From Pseudomonadota bacterium (lineage in GTDB: Bacteria; Pseudomonadota; Alphaproteobacteria; Sphingomonadales; Sphingomonadaceae): a stretch of DNA of 10,150 nucleotides. A program made the position numbers and the translations under genes. This document shows, one piece after another, positions 1-7,069 of the stretch; positions within the stretch are counted from its first letter, which is position 1; every line of letters starts with the position of its first letter. The stretch lies in contig JAEZFL010000138.1 of the NCBI GenBank assembly GCA_023417515.1, positions 1-10,150 of the forward strand, read 5' to 3'. The notes below the pieces were generated by a model. It had not been told where the DNA came from, did not search any database, and saw only the letters and a list, made by a program, of their open reading frames with translations.

Positions 1-1562
1 CCGGCACCCGCTACCGCGGCGACTTCGAGGAGCGGCTGAAGCAGGTCGTCAAGGAGCTGGAGAACCACGACAACGCGATCCTGTTCATCGACGAGATCCA
101 CACCGTCATCGGCGCCGGCGCGACCTCCGGTGGCGCGATGGATGCGTCGAACCTGCTCAAGCCGGCCCTCAGCGGCGGCACGATCCGCTGCATTGGCTCG
201 ACCACCTACAAGGAATTCCGCAATCATTTCGAGAAGGACCGGGCCCTGCTCCGGCGCTTCCAGAAGATCGACATCAACGAGCCGACCATCGAGGACACGG
301 TGAAGATCCTCTCCGGCCTGCGGACCGCCTTCGAGGAGCATCACAGCGTCCGCTACACTCCGGACGCGATCAAGTCGGCGGTCGAGCTGTCGGCGCGCTA
401 CATCAACGACCGCAAGCTTCCGGACAAGGCGATCGACGTGATCGACGAGGTCGGCGCGATGCAGATGCTGGTGCCGCCGAGCCGGCGCAAGAAGACCATC
501 ACCACCAAGGAGATCGAGGCGGTCATCGCGACCATCGCGCGGATTCCGCCGAAGTCGGTCAGCGCCGACGACAAGGCCGTGCTCCAGGACCTCGACCGCG
601 ACCTCAAGCGCGTCGTGTTCGGCCAGGACAAGGCGATCGAGGTGCTCGCATCGGCGATCAAGCTCAGCCGCGCCGGCCTTCGCGATCCCGACAAGCCGAT
701 CGGCAACTACCTCTTCTCCGGCCCCACCGGTGTCGGCAAGACCGAGGTGGCCCGCCAGCTCGCGACGATCATGGGAATCCCGCTCCAGCGCTTCGACATG
801 TCCGAATATATGGAGCGCCACAGCGTCTCGCGCCTGATCGGCGCGCCTCCGGGCTATGTCGGCTTCGACCAGGGCGGCCTTCTGACCGACGCGGTCGACC
901 AGAACCCGCATTGCGTGCTCCTGCTCGACGAGATCGAGAAGGCCCATCCGGACCTGTTCAACATCCTTCTCCAGATCATGGATAACGGGCGGCTGACCGA
1001 CCACCACGGCAAGACGGTCGATTTCCGCAACGTCATCCTGATCATGACCACCAATGCGGGCGCCAGCGACATGGCGCGCGAGGCGGTGGGCTTCGGCGCC
1101 ATGACCCGCGAGGGCGAGGACGAGGAAGCGATCAAGCGGATGTTCACTCCGGAATTCCGCAACCGCCTCGATGCGATCGTTCCGTTCGGCTACCTGCCGC
1201 CGGAAGTCGTCGCCCGCGTGGTCGACAAGTTCGTCCTCCAGCTCGAGCTTCAGCTGGCCGACCGCAACGTCCATATCGAGCTCGACGACGAGGCGCGCGA
1301 GTGGCTCACCGCCCGCGGCTACGACAAGCTCTACGGCGCGCGTCCGATGGGCCGTCTCGTCCAGGAGAAGATCAAGCAGCCGCTCGCCGAGGAGCTGCTG
1401 TTCGGCAAGCTGGTCCATGGCGGCGAGGTCAAGGTCCGGATCAAGGACAATGCCCCGCATTTCGAGATCATCGCGGCGGCACCCAAGGCGACCAAGGGCA
1501 AGAAGAAGAGCGGCAAGCCCAAGCTCGACAAGGCGCCGGAAGCCCCCGAGGCGCAGGCCTGA
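1..1562 (+). CDS. clpA: ATP-dependent Clp protease ATP-binding subunit ClpA (5' end missing)
   Basis: This is an AAA+ unfoldase that feeds substrates to the ClpP peptidase in the cytoplasm. The gene runs in from the left edge; the first complete codon is at base 3, giving 519 visible residues. In fragment numbering, the end of AAA domain 1 shows its Walker B (FIDEIH, D30-E31). AAA domain 2 shows Walker A GPTGVGKT (240-247), Walker B LLLDEIEKAHPD (D309-E310) and sensor-2 GARPMGR (445-451). The V-G-F triplet at 362-364, before FTPEFRNRLD, sits where E. coli ClpA has its IGL ClpP-docking loop; this separates ClpA from ClpB. The N-domain and first Walker A are outside the window, as is any clpS. 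The C-terminus carries a Lys/Ala/Pro-rich tail of about 25 residues that looks disordered. The ATG at base 138 is internal (M46), not the start. Identification is secure. Confidence 0.96.
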   Translation, partial: GTRYRGDFEERLKQVVKELENHDNAILFIDEIHTVIGAGATSGGAMDASNLLKPALSGGTIRCIGSTTYKEFRNHFEKDRALLRRFQKIDINEPTIEDTVKILSGLRTAFEEHHSVRYTPDAIKSAVELSARYINDRKLPDKAIDVIDEVGAMQMLVPPSRRKKTITTKEIEAVIATIARIPPKSVSADDKAVLQDLDRDLKRVVFGQDKAIEVLASAIKLSRAGLRDPDKPIGNYLFSGPTGVGKTEVARQLATIMGIPLQRFDMSEYMERHSVSRLIGAPPGYVGFDQGGLLTDAVDQNPHCVLLLDEIEKAHPDLFNILLQIMDNGRLTDHHGKTVDFRNVILIMTTNAGASDMAREAVGFGAMTREGEDEEAIKRMFTPEFRNRLDAIVPFGYLPPEVVARVVDKFVLQLELQLADRNVHIELDDEAREWLTARGYDKLYGARPMGRLVQEKIKQPLAEELLFGKLVHGGEVKVRIKDNAPHFEIIAAAPKATKGKKKSGKPKLDKAPEAPEAQA

Positions 1563-1613
1563 GCGGCTGCGCTTCGGCGTCCCTTTAATCTAAATTAGTG
1601 TTTGCCAGCCTAG

Positions 1614-1638
1614 CCCCCTCCCATGCGGAGGGGGTTTT
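1614..1638 (+). terminator. Rho-independent terminator-like hairpin after clpA
   Basis: The arm CCCCCTCC (1614-1621) pairs perfectly with GGAGGGGG (1627-1634) around a 5-base loop, followed by TTTT (1635-1638). It starts 52 bases after the clpA stop codon. The stem is strong but the T-run is short, so termination may be partial. The ATG proposed for the next gene lies in the loop (1623-1625), so the same structure could also restrict ribosome access to that start. Confidence 0.65.
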
Positions 1639-3341
1639 GCTTTCGGGTGGCCGGGGCATGGCTGATTGCGGCCATGGCCTACTTGCTTGCAGCGCCGCCT
1701 GCCGCAGCGGCTCACGAAGGGGACCACAGGCTGCGCCCCTGCGTCGCACCCGCCTCCGCCGGCGACGACGCGGCCGCTTTGTTCACCGCCAGCGGCTTCG
1801 ACTGCACGACCCACCAGCCGAGCTTCGGGACCGGCGATTTCTGGATCCGGGTGGACGTTGCCGAGCCGCCGCCCGTGGACGAGCCGATCGCATTGCGCTT
1901 CGGCAGCGTGTGGATGGACGGGATGACGGTTCACGTCCTTTACGCCGACGGCGAAATCGCCGCGCGCTCCTACACGTCGCGGGACATCACCGGACTCATC
2001 CAGGTCGGCGCGATCATCGAGGTTCCGATCGCCGCCCGCGAGGCCCCGGTCACGGCCATCCTGATACGCATGGAAGGGGCCGCGAACCTGCGCGGCCTGG
2101 TCCTCGCCCCTGCCCTGTTCACGCGCGAGCAGAGCTACAGCCATGCGATCGGCGCGACGGCGCTCTACACCTTCTTCCTCGGCCTGTGCCTCGCCCTGCT
2201 CGTGTACAATTTCGTGCTGTGGCTGACGATGCGCCACCGCTTCCAGCTCTTCTACTGCGCCATGATCCTGGCGACGATGGGCTATGCCTTCACCTCGTCG
2301 GGAGGGCCGGCCTTCCTGTTCGAAGGAATCGACAATAACGACCGGCTGCGGATCAACTATCTGCTGCTCGGCGCCATCGCGGTCAGCGCCTTGCTGTTCA
2401 TCCGCCACTTTTTCGAGCCGCGCGTGATGACTCCCTGGCTCCGCCGCGCGATCCTGTGGTCCTGCGTCTTCACCTTCGGAACGTCGCTCGCCTTCGCCTT
2501 GCTCGCGCCGTGGCACATCAGGCTGCTCGACCGCGCCTATTTCGTCTCGTTCATCCTGATGCTCGGGGTGTGCGGGCCGCTCCTCGCCAGCGCCCGGCGC
2601 AAGCAGAGCCAGTTTCTCAGCCTGTTCCTGCTGGCCTGGTCGGCGCCGATCATCGTCACCTTGCTGCGCGCGCTGCACGGCATCAACCTCATCCCCTACA
2701 GCTTCTGGCTCGACAACGGCACGATGCTCGCAATGGGGTTCGAATCCCTGCTGAGCTCGCTGGTCATCGCCTACCGGATCAAGCTGCTGTCGGACGAGCG
2801 CGACCTGGAGCGCGCCGAGAAAGCGGTCGCCCAGCGCCTCGCCAGCATCGATCCGCTGACCGGACTGCTCAACCGCCGCGCCTTCCTCGCACAGGCGATC
2901 GGCAGGCCTGGCCGGCGACGGCTGCTGCTCGTCGACATCGACCATTTCAAGCGGATCAACGACACCGTCGGCCATGTCGGCGGCGACGAAGTGCTCAAGG
3001 CCTTCGCGCTGGCGCTGCGCAAATGGGCGCCCGACGGCTGTCTCGTCGTGCGCCTCGGCGGCGAGGAATTCGGGCTGCTGCTGCCGGCGGGCGCGGCCGG
3101 GCCCAGCGCCGCATCGCTGCTCGAGCGGATCCGCAGCCAGCCCATGCCGCACCAGCTGCCGGTGACCGCGAGCATCGGCGAGGCCGAAGGCACGCTCGCC
3201 AGCCAGGAGGCGTGGATCGCGCTCTATCGCGGGGCCGACGTCGCTCTCTACCGCGCCAAGTCCGAAGGCCGCGACCGGGCCTGCCATATCGACGAGCTCG
3301 GCCTCGGCGCCGCGCTGCCGCCGCAACCCCGCGCCGCCTGA
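1623..3341 (+). CDS. Membrane-bound diguanylate cyclase (7TMR-DISM sensor + GGDEF)
   Basis: It is predicted to make cyclic di-GMP from two GTP on the cytoplasmic side of the inner membrane. The 572 residues read: signal peptide 1-30 (MRRGFCFR start, cut near AAA-HEG); a periplasmic beta-rich region about 35-165 resembling the DISMED2 ligand-binding domain, with C40 and C61 as a possible disulfide; a 7TM block about 175-385; a short linker helix; and a GGDEF domain from about 405. Domain motifs are DPLTGLLNRR (from D410), VDIDHFKRINDTVGH, the active site GGEEF (479-483) and a YRGADVALYRAK helix. All catalytic positions look intact, but the inhibitory I-site RxxD is replaced by PDGC. The start is uncertain: ATG 1623 gives the best signal peptide but lies in the clpA terminator loop with no Shine-Dalgarno before it. 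GTG 1647 and ATG 1674 are alternatives. The sensed ligand cannot be read from the sequence. Confidence 0.9.
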   Translation: MRRGFCFRVAGAWLIAAMAYLLAAPPAAAAHEGDHRLRPCVAPASAGDDAAALFTASGFDCTTHQPSFGTGDFWIRVDVAEPPPVDEPIALRFGSVWMDGMTVHVLYADGEIAARSYTSRDITGLIQVGAIIEVPIAAREAPVTAILIRMEGAANLRGLVLAPALFTREQSYSHAIGATALYTFFLGLCLALLVYNFVLWLTMRHRFQLFYCAMILATMGYAFTSSGGPAFLFEGIDNNDRLRINYLLLGAIAVSALLFIRHFFEPRVMTPWLRRAILWSCVFTFGTSLAFALLAPWHIRLLDRAYFVSFILMLGVCGPLLASARRKQSQFLSLFLLAWSAPIIVTLLRALHGINLIPYSFWLDNGTMLAMGFESLLSSLVIAYRIKLLSDERDLERAEKAVAQRLASIDPLTGLLNRRAFLAQAIGRPGRRRLLLVDIDHFKRINDTVGHVGGDEVLKAFALALRKWAPDGCLVVRLGGEEFGLLLPAGAAGPSAASLLERIRSQPMPHQLPVTASIGEAEGTLASQEAWIALYRGADVALYRAKSEGRDRACHIDELGLGAALPPQPRAA

Positions 3342-3357
3342 GGCCGCCGTCCGCCGA

Positions 3358-3408
3358 AGCGGATCGTCGGTTCGTCGAAAATCCGCTGTACCAGTAGAGC
3401 AATACAGC
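3358..3408 (+). promoter_or_regulatory. Two overlapping inverted repeats upstream of the TonB receptor
   Basis: This lies in the 162-bp gap between the diguanylate cyclase and receptor genes. AGCGGAT (3358-3364) pairs with ATCCGCT (3381-3387) over a 16-base loop. GCTGTA (3385-3390) pairs with TACAGC (3403-3408) over 12 bases. The repeats share bases 3385-3387, so as RNA the two hairpins would exclude each other. The second could instead be a dimeric operator. Neither is followed by a T-run. I recognise no known riboswitch or regulator site, and see no convincing sigma-70 promoter in the rest of the gap. Confidence 0.3.
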
Positions 3409-3503
3409 TTGGCTTTCCGGGCCGGCTCCTTCCGCAGGCGCCGACCTCGCCCACCTGGCGCGGCGGCGGGAGCCGGCGACCCTGTCGAGCGAGGCCACGA
3501 ACT

Positions 3504-5588
3504 TTGCGTATCCCGATTTCCGGCGGCGCGGCCGCGTCATTCCTCGCTTTCGCCTGCGCCGCCCAAGCCCAGGACGCGCCGCCCGCCGAGCCGCCCGCTC
3601 CCCTCGCGACGGCGGGCACGGCCGACCGCACTCTCTATCCGGCCGAGTTCTTTCGCACCTATTCGCCGGCCAACGCCCTCGACATCGTGCGTCGAGTGCC
3701 GGGCTTCACCCTCGATGCGGGCGCGCAGGACGTGCGCGGCTTCGGCGGCGCGGCCGGCAACGTGGTGATCAACGGCGCCCGCCCGACCTCCAAGAACGAC
3801 ACGCTCGAGACCATCCTCGCCCGAATCCCCGCCCAGCGCGTGCTTCGAGTCGAGGTCGCCAGCGGCGAGCAGTTCGGCGCCGAATTCGCCGGCCGCGCAC
3901 AGGTAGCGAATCTGGTGCTGAGCGCCGCCGGCGGTCTTGCCGGCAATGTCGAGGCCGAGCTTCGCCGCGACTTTTCCGGCCAGGTGACCCCGCAAGGCAG
4001 CGCCTCGCTCCTGCTCCGCCGCGGGCCGAGCAGCTTCAACCTGTCGGCCGGCTGGAACGACCGCCACACGCTCGAGGAAGGCAGCGACACGTTGACCGCG
4101 CTGCCGAGCGGCGCGCTGGTGGAGTTCCGGCGCAAGGTCAACGAATATGCCGACCAGCTCGCCTTCATCTCGGGTTCGTGGGCTCTGGACGAGGGGGAGA
4201 ACCGCTCGGCGCATCTCAACGGCCGCTTCGCGATCGGCGACTTCTTCCTGTTCCAGACCAACGACGTCTTCCCGGTCGGCGGCACGGTTCGTGACGACCG
4301 GCTGGCCCAGGACTTCCGCCGCTACGAATATGAGATTGGCGGCGACATCACCCGGCCCCTCCTCGGCGGCGGCCTTCGTCTCGTCGGTCTCGCGACACGC
4401 CGCACACGCGAGAATGTCGAAACCTCGCTCAACCGCATCCAGTCCAATGTCATCGGCGGCTTCGAGCAGACCGTGGACGACGTCCGCGACGAGCGGGTCC
4501 TGCGCCTGGTCTGGTCGCGCAACGTGCCCAATGGCTGGACCGTCGAGACCGGCCTCGAAGGCGCGTTCAACCGGCTCGACAGCAATGTCGAATTGTTCGC
4601 GATCGGCGCGGGCGGAGCGCGCACCCGGATCGACCTGCCGAGCGACGAGGCGGTGGTCGAGGAATATCGTATGGAGGGCTTCTTCAACGCGGGCCGGAGC
4701 CTGTCGCCGAACCTGCGCGTCGACGCCGGCCTCACCTTCGAGGCGTCGCGGCTCACGGTCAGTGGCGACGCGCAGGAGGAGCGCGTCCTTCGCTTCCTGA
4801 AGCCACGCCTGGTGGCCGACTGGCGGCCGGGCGACGGCTGGCGCAGCCAATTGTCGATCCAGCGCACTGTCGCCCAGCTCGATTTCGGCGACTTCATCAG
4901 CGCCGCGGAGCTCAGCAACGACCGGGTCACCGGCGGCAATCCGGACCTGGTGCCGCAACGCGCATGGGAATTCCTCGCCACCGTCGAGCGCCCGATCCTC
5001 GGCGACGGCCAGGTGCGGCTGGAACTGGGCTACCAGGCGATCCAGCAGGTCCAGGACCGGGTGCCGACTCCGGAAGGGCTCGACGCGCCGGGCAATCTCG
5101 GCAACGGCCGCCATGCCTTCATCCGCGGCACGCTCGACGCTCCGCTCGGCCGCTTCGGAATCCGCGGCGGCCGCCTCACCGTCAACGGAACGATCCGCGA
5201 CACCTCGGTCGAGGACCCCTATACCCACCGTCGGCGCGCCTTCTCCAACTTCAACGAATGGCAGCTGCAGGCGACCTTCCGGCAGGACCTCGAGCGCTTC
5301 GCCTGGGGCATCAATTATTTCGGCAGCCCGGCCATTCCCTATTACCGGCGCAACGAGATCGACGTGCCCAACGGCATGGAGCCGTTCGTCAACATCTTCG
5401 GCGAGTATCGCATGAGCCCGCGAACCACCTTCACCCTGACGGTCGAGAACATCTTCGACGTCGCCGGCACGCGCGGCCGCACCTTTTTCACCCCCGACCG
5501 ATCCAACCCCAACCCGTCCCTGTTCGAGTTTCGCGAGCGCAAGGCCCACCGCGCCGTTGGCCTTCGAGTGCGGCATTCATTTGGTTAG
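3504..5588 (+). CDS. TonB-dependent outer-membrane receptor
   Basis: This is an outer-membrane, TonB-gated transporter for an unidentified ligand. The 694 residues begin with a signal peptide cut after AQA (residue 22), then a short Pro/Ala-rich stretch. A plug domain spans about 44-140: YPAEFFRTYSPANALDIVRR, VPGFTL, then VRGFGGAAGNVVINGARPTSK, and a VLRVEVASG strand. The rest alternates in the manner of a 22-strand beta-barrel, rich in aromatic and Arg/Asp strands, ending ...GLRVRHSFG. There is no STN domain, so it is a plain receptor rather than a FecA-type transducer. The start is a TTG, chosen because it alone gives a complete signal peptide; the Shine-Dalgarno is weak. The final Gly after Phe departs from the usual terminal aromatic residue. 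No classical TonB box is obvious. The plug type is familiar to me from sphingomonad receptors, but I know of no substrate. The exbD cluster further right would energise it. Confidence 0.88.
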   Translation: MRIPISGGAAASFLAFACAAQAQDAPPAEPPAPLATAGTADRTLYPAEFFRTYSPANALDIVRRVPGFTLDAGAQDVRGFGGAAGNVVINGARPTSKNDTLETILARIPAQRVLRVEVASGEQFGAEFAGRAQVANLVLSAAGGLAGNVEAELRRDFSGQVTPQGSASLLLRRGPSSFNLSAGWNDRHTLEEGSDTLTALPSGALVEFRRKVNEYADQLAFISGSWALDEGENRSAHLNGRFAIGDFFLFQTNDVFPVGGTVRDDRLAQDFRRYEYEIGGDITRPLLGGGLRLVGLATRRTRENVETSLNRIQSNVIGGFEQTVDDVRDERVLRLVWSRNVPNGWTVETGLEGAFNRLDSNVELFAIGAGGARTRIDLPSDEAVVEEYRMEGFFNAGRSLSPNLRVDAGLTFEASRLTVSGDAQEERVLRFLKPRLVADWRPGDGWRSQLSIQRTVAQLDFGDFISAAELSNDRVTGGNPDLVPQRAWEFLATVERPILGDGQVRLELGYQAIQQVQDRVPTPEGLDAPGNLGNGRHAFIRGTLDAPLGRFGIRGGRLTVNGTIRDTSVEDPYTHRRRAFSNFNEWQLQATFRQDLERFAWGINYFGSPAIPYYRRNEIDVPNGMEPFVNIFGEYRMSPRTTFTLTVENIFDVAGTRGRTFFTPDRSNPNPSLFEFRERKAHRAVGLRVRHSFG

Positions 5589-5596
5589 AGCGGAAA

Positions 5597-5680
5597 CGTC
5601 ACCCTGAACTTGTTTCAGGGTCCATTGTCTCACCGGCGCTGAAGCTCGAGACTGGATGCTGAAACAAGTTCAGCATGACG
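5597..5680. repeat. 84-bp palindromic REP-like element of two covarying hairpins
   Basis: Arms 5597-5624 and 5653-5680 (28 bases each) are inverted copies matching at 24 of 28 positions. The palindrome continues inward with GTCTC (5627-5631) and GAGAC (5648-5652). Each arm also folds on itself: CCCTGAACTTGTTTCAGGG on the left, and TGCTGAAACAAGTTCAGCA on the right. The four differences between arms are two base-pair swaps that keep each small stem paired. The ends are CGTCA...TGACG. I remember this core as a frequent intergenic sequence in sphingomonads; its copy number must be checked. It sits between convergent genes and may help terminate both. Confidence 0.8.
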
Positions 5681-6965
5681 CAGATGGCCGCGCGTCCGGC
5701 AGCACGATGCCCGGCGCCTCCCGCGGTTTGAGGCGGAACACCGGCACGTCCCCGACTCCCTTGAGCGCAACCCGCTCGGGCGCCTCGAACAGCTCCTTGC
5801 GGCGGGTGCGCAAATAGGTGCTTTCGGAAACCGCGATCGAATTGGTCGCGGCCTGGCCTTCCAGGCGGCTGGCGACGTTCATCGTCTCCCCCCAATAATC
5901 ATAGGTCATCCGAGTCGCGCCGATGACTCCGCCGACCACCGAGCCGCTGTGGATGCCGACTCGGACCTGGATGGGTATTCCGACCGCCTCCTCGACCTCG
6001 TCGAGCCCGTCGATCACCGCCATCGCGAAGGCGAGCGCCGCGTCGGCGCTGTTCCTGGCGGGGAGATTGCCGCCGCTGATCGCCAGATAGGCGTCGCCGA
6101 TCGTCTTCACCTTCTCGACGCCATGCTCTGCAGCGCAGCGGTCGGCGAGGTTGAAGAAGGCATTGAGCATGTCGATCAGATGCCCCGGCGAGACGGTGCC
6201 CGACAGCTTGGTGAAGCCCACCACGTCGATGAACACCACGGATGCGTCGGAATAGGCATCGGCGACGACCTGGCCGGCCTTGAGCCGCTCCGCCGCGGCC
6301 TCGGGAAGGACGTTGTAGAGCAGCTCCTCGCTCTTCGCCCGCTCCGCCTCAAGGTCCGCATTGAGGAGGTAGGACTGGCGGTCGGCGCGGCTCAGCGCCC
6401 AGTTGAGGAACAGCATGACGCCGGCGCCGCTCAAATGGCTCATGATCTCGTAGAAGCGCACCTCATTGTTCGGATCGAGCAGCAGCACGAGATTGGTGAA
6501 GCCGACGGCGTGGAGCGCGCTCCAGGTCAGAAACCAGCGGAATCGGCCGGTCAGTGCGAAGGCGGCGAAGGCGCTGATGATGAGGCCGCTGATCCCGACA
6601 TTGCCGTGGACGTCGTCGCCCTGCCGGTTGATCTCGTCGAACAGGATGACGTTCTCGCCGGTCACCAGGATCGCCAGCGCGAGCAAAGCCGTGAAGTCGA
6701 TCATCGGAATGTCGGGGTAGCGGTCCCAGAAGGTCGCAGCGAGATAGGCGCCGAGCACGAGCAGGCTCGGCACCAGCAGGTAGATGAAACGCGCCAGCTC
6801 GTCCTCGTTGAAGAAGACCGGGCTGGCGGCCGCGTAACCGAGCAGGACCAGCAGAGCGACGACGACGTAGGCGCGGACATAGGGAATCCGCGCAGTCCTT
6901 CCGGAGCGCTGATAATCGGCCTCGGCGACGGCGTCGGCGAACTGACCAGACGATAGCATATTCAT
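5670..6965 (-). CDS. Membrane-bound class III adenylate cyclase
   Basis: It is predicted to convert ATP to cAMP at the inner membrane. Numbering is from the ATG at 6965 (431 residues). Six membrane helices occupy about 30-190, followed by a signalling helix (LEAERAKSEELLYNVLPEAA, about 205-224) and the catalytic domain from about 240. Metal-binding residues are D247 in FIDVVGFT and D291 in TIGDAYLA. The ATP-selecting pair is K287 (VKTIGD) and D356 (YDYWG), where guanylate cyclases carry E and C. Transition-state residues N363 and R367 are in MNVASRLE. The full set argues for an active homodimeric adenylate cyclase. I chose 6965 because a strong GGGGGGTGA Shine-Dalgarno precedes it at normal spacing; the in-frame ATG at 6989 would add eight residues (MGAAGGEA) and lacks one. 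The last codons and TGA stop lie inside the palindromic repeat, so the C-terminus may have been changed by it. Confidence 0.93.
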   Translation of the reverse strand: MNMLSSGQFADAVAEADYQRSGRTARIPYVRAYVVVALLVLLGYAAASPVFFNEDELARFIYLLVPSLLVLGAYLAATFWDRYPDIPMIDFTALLALAILVTGENVILFDEINRQGDDVHGNVGISGLIISAFAAFALTGRFRWFLTWSALHAVGFTNLVLLLDPNNEVRFYEIMSHLSGAGVMLFLNWALSRADRQSYLLNADLEAERAKSEELLYNVLPEAAAERLKAGQVVADAYSDASVVFIDVVGFTKLSGTVSPGHLIDMLNAFFNLADRCAAEHGVEKVKTIGDAYLAISGGNLPARNSADAALAFAMAVIDGLDEVEEAVGIPIQVRVGIHSGSVVGGVIGATRMTYDYWGETMNVASRLEGQAATNSIAVSESTYLRTRRKELFEAPERVALKGVGDVPVFRLKPREAPGIVLPDARPSASC

Positions 6966-7069
6966 TGCTTCACCCCCCGCCGCGCCCATAGCACGCCTCG
7001 TTTAAGAAAGGACCACGGGGCGCCCCCGAGCTGCTATGATCCGAGCGATGCGGAGAAGGGAGACTCGCG
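6966..7069. promoter_or_regulatory. Divergent intergenic region between adenylate cyclase and GST genes
   Basis: The region must hold promoters for both divergent units. On the minus strand, bases 6970-6978 read as a GGGGGGTGA Shine-Dalgarno for the cyclase ATG at 6965. On the plus strand, TATGAT at 7035-7040 is a plausible -10 element, but no good -35 sits 16-18 bases upstream. A GAAGGGAG Shine-Dalgarno lies about 8 bases before the GST ATG. No clear operator palindrome was found. Confidence 0.4.

Noticed and set aside
1590..3326. A 578-codon open frame on the minus strand, antisense to the diguanylate cyclase
   Set aside because: The plus strand encodes intact GGDEF and 7TM domains. The antisense product is compositionally biased and without motifs.
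3342..3503. Possible cobalamin riboswitch or small gene upstream of the TonB receptor
   Set aside because: I could not find the conserved B12-box or other riboswitch core elements, and no short frame with a Shine-Dalgarno stands out; only the inverted repeats were kept.
3537..5576. A 679-codon open frame on the minus strand, antisense to the TonB receptor
   Set aside because: It shadows the receptor gene in GC-rich DNA. The translation is low-complexity, rich in Ala/Glu/Arg/Asp, with no recognisable domain, whereas the plus-strand protein has a signal peptide, plug and barrel.
5597..5680. CRISPR repeat or phage attachment site
   Set aside because: There are only two inverted copies rather than regularly spaced direct repeats, with no cas genes, integrase or tRNA nearby.
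5949..6956. A 335-codon open frame on the plus strand within the adenylate cyclase
   Set aside because: It is the complement of a gene with every class III cyclase residue conserved; the plus-strand translation has no domain signal.
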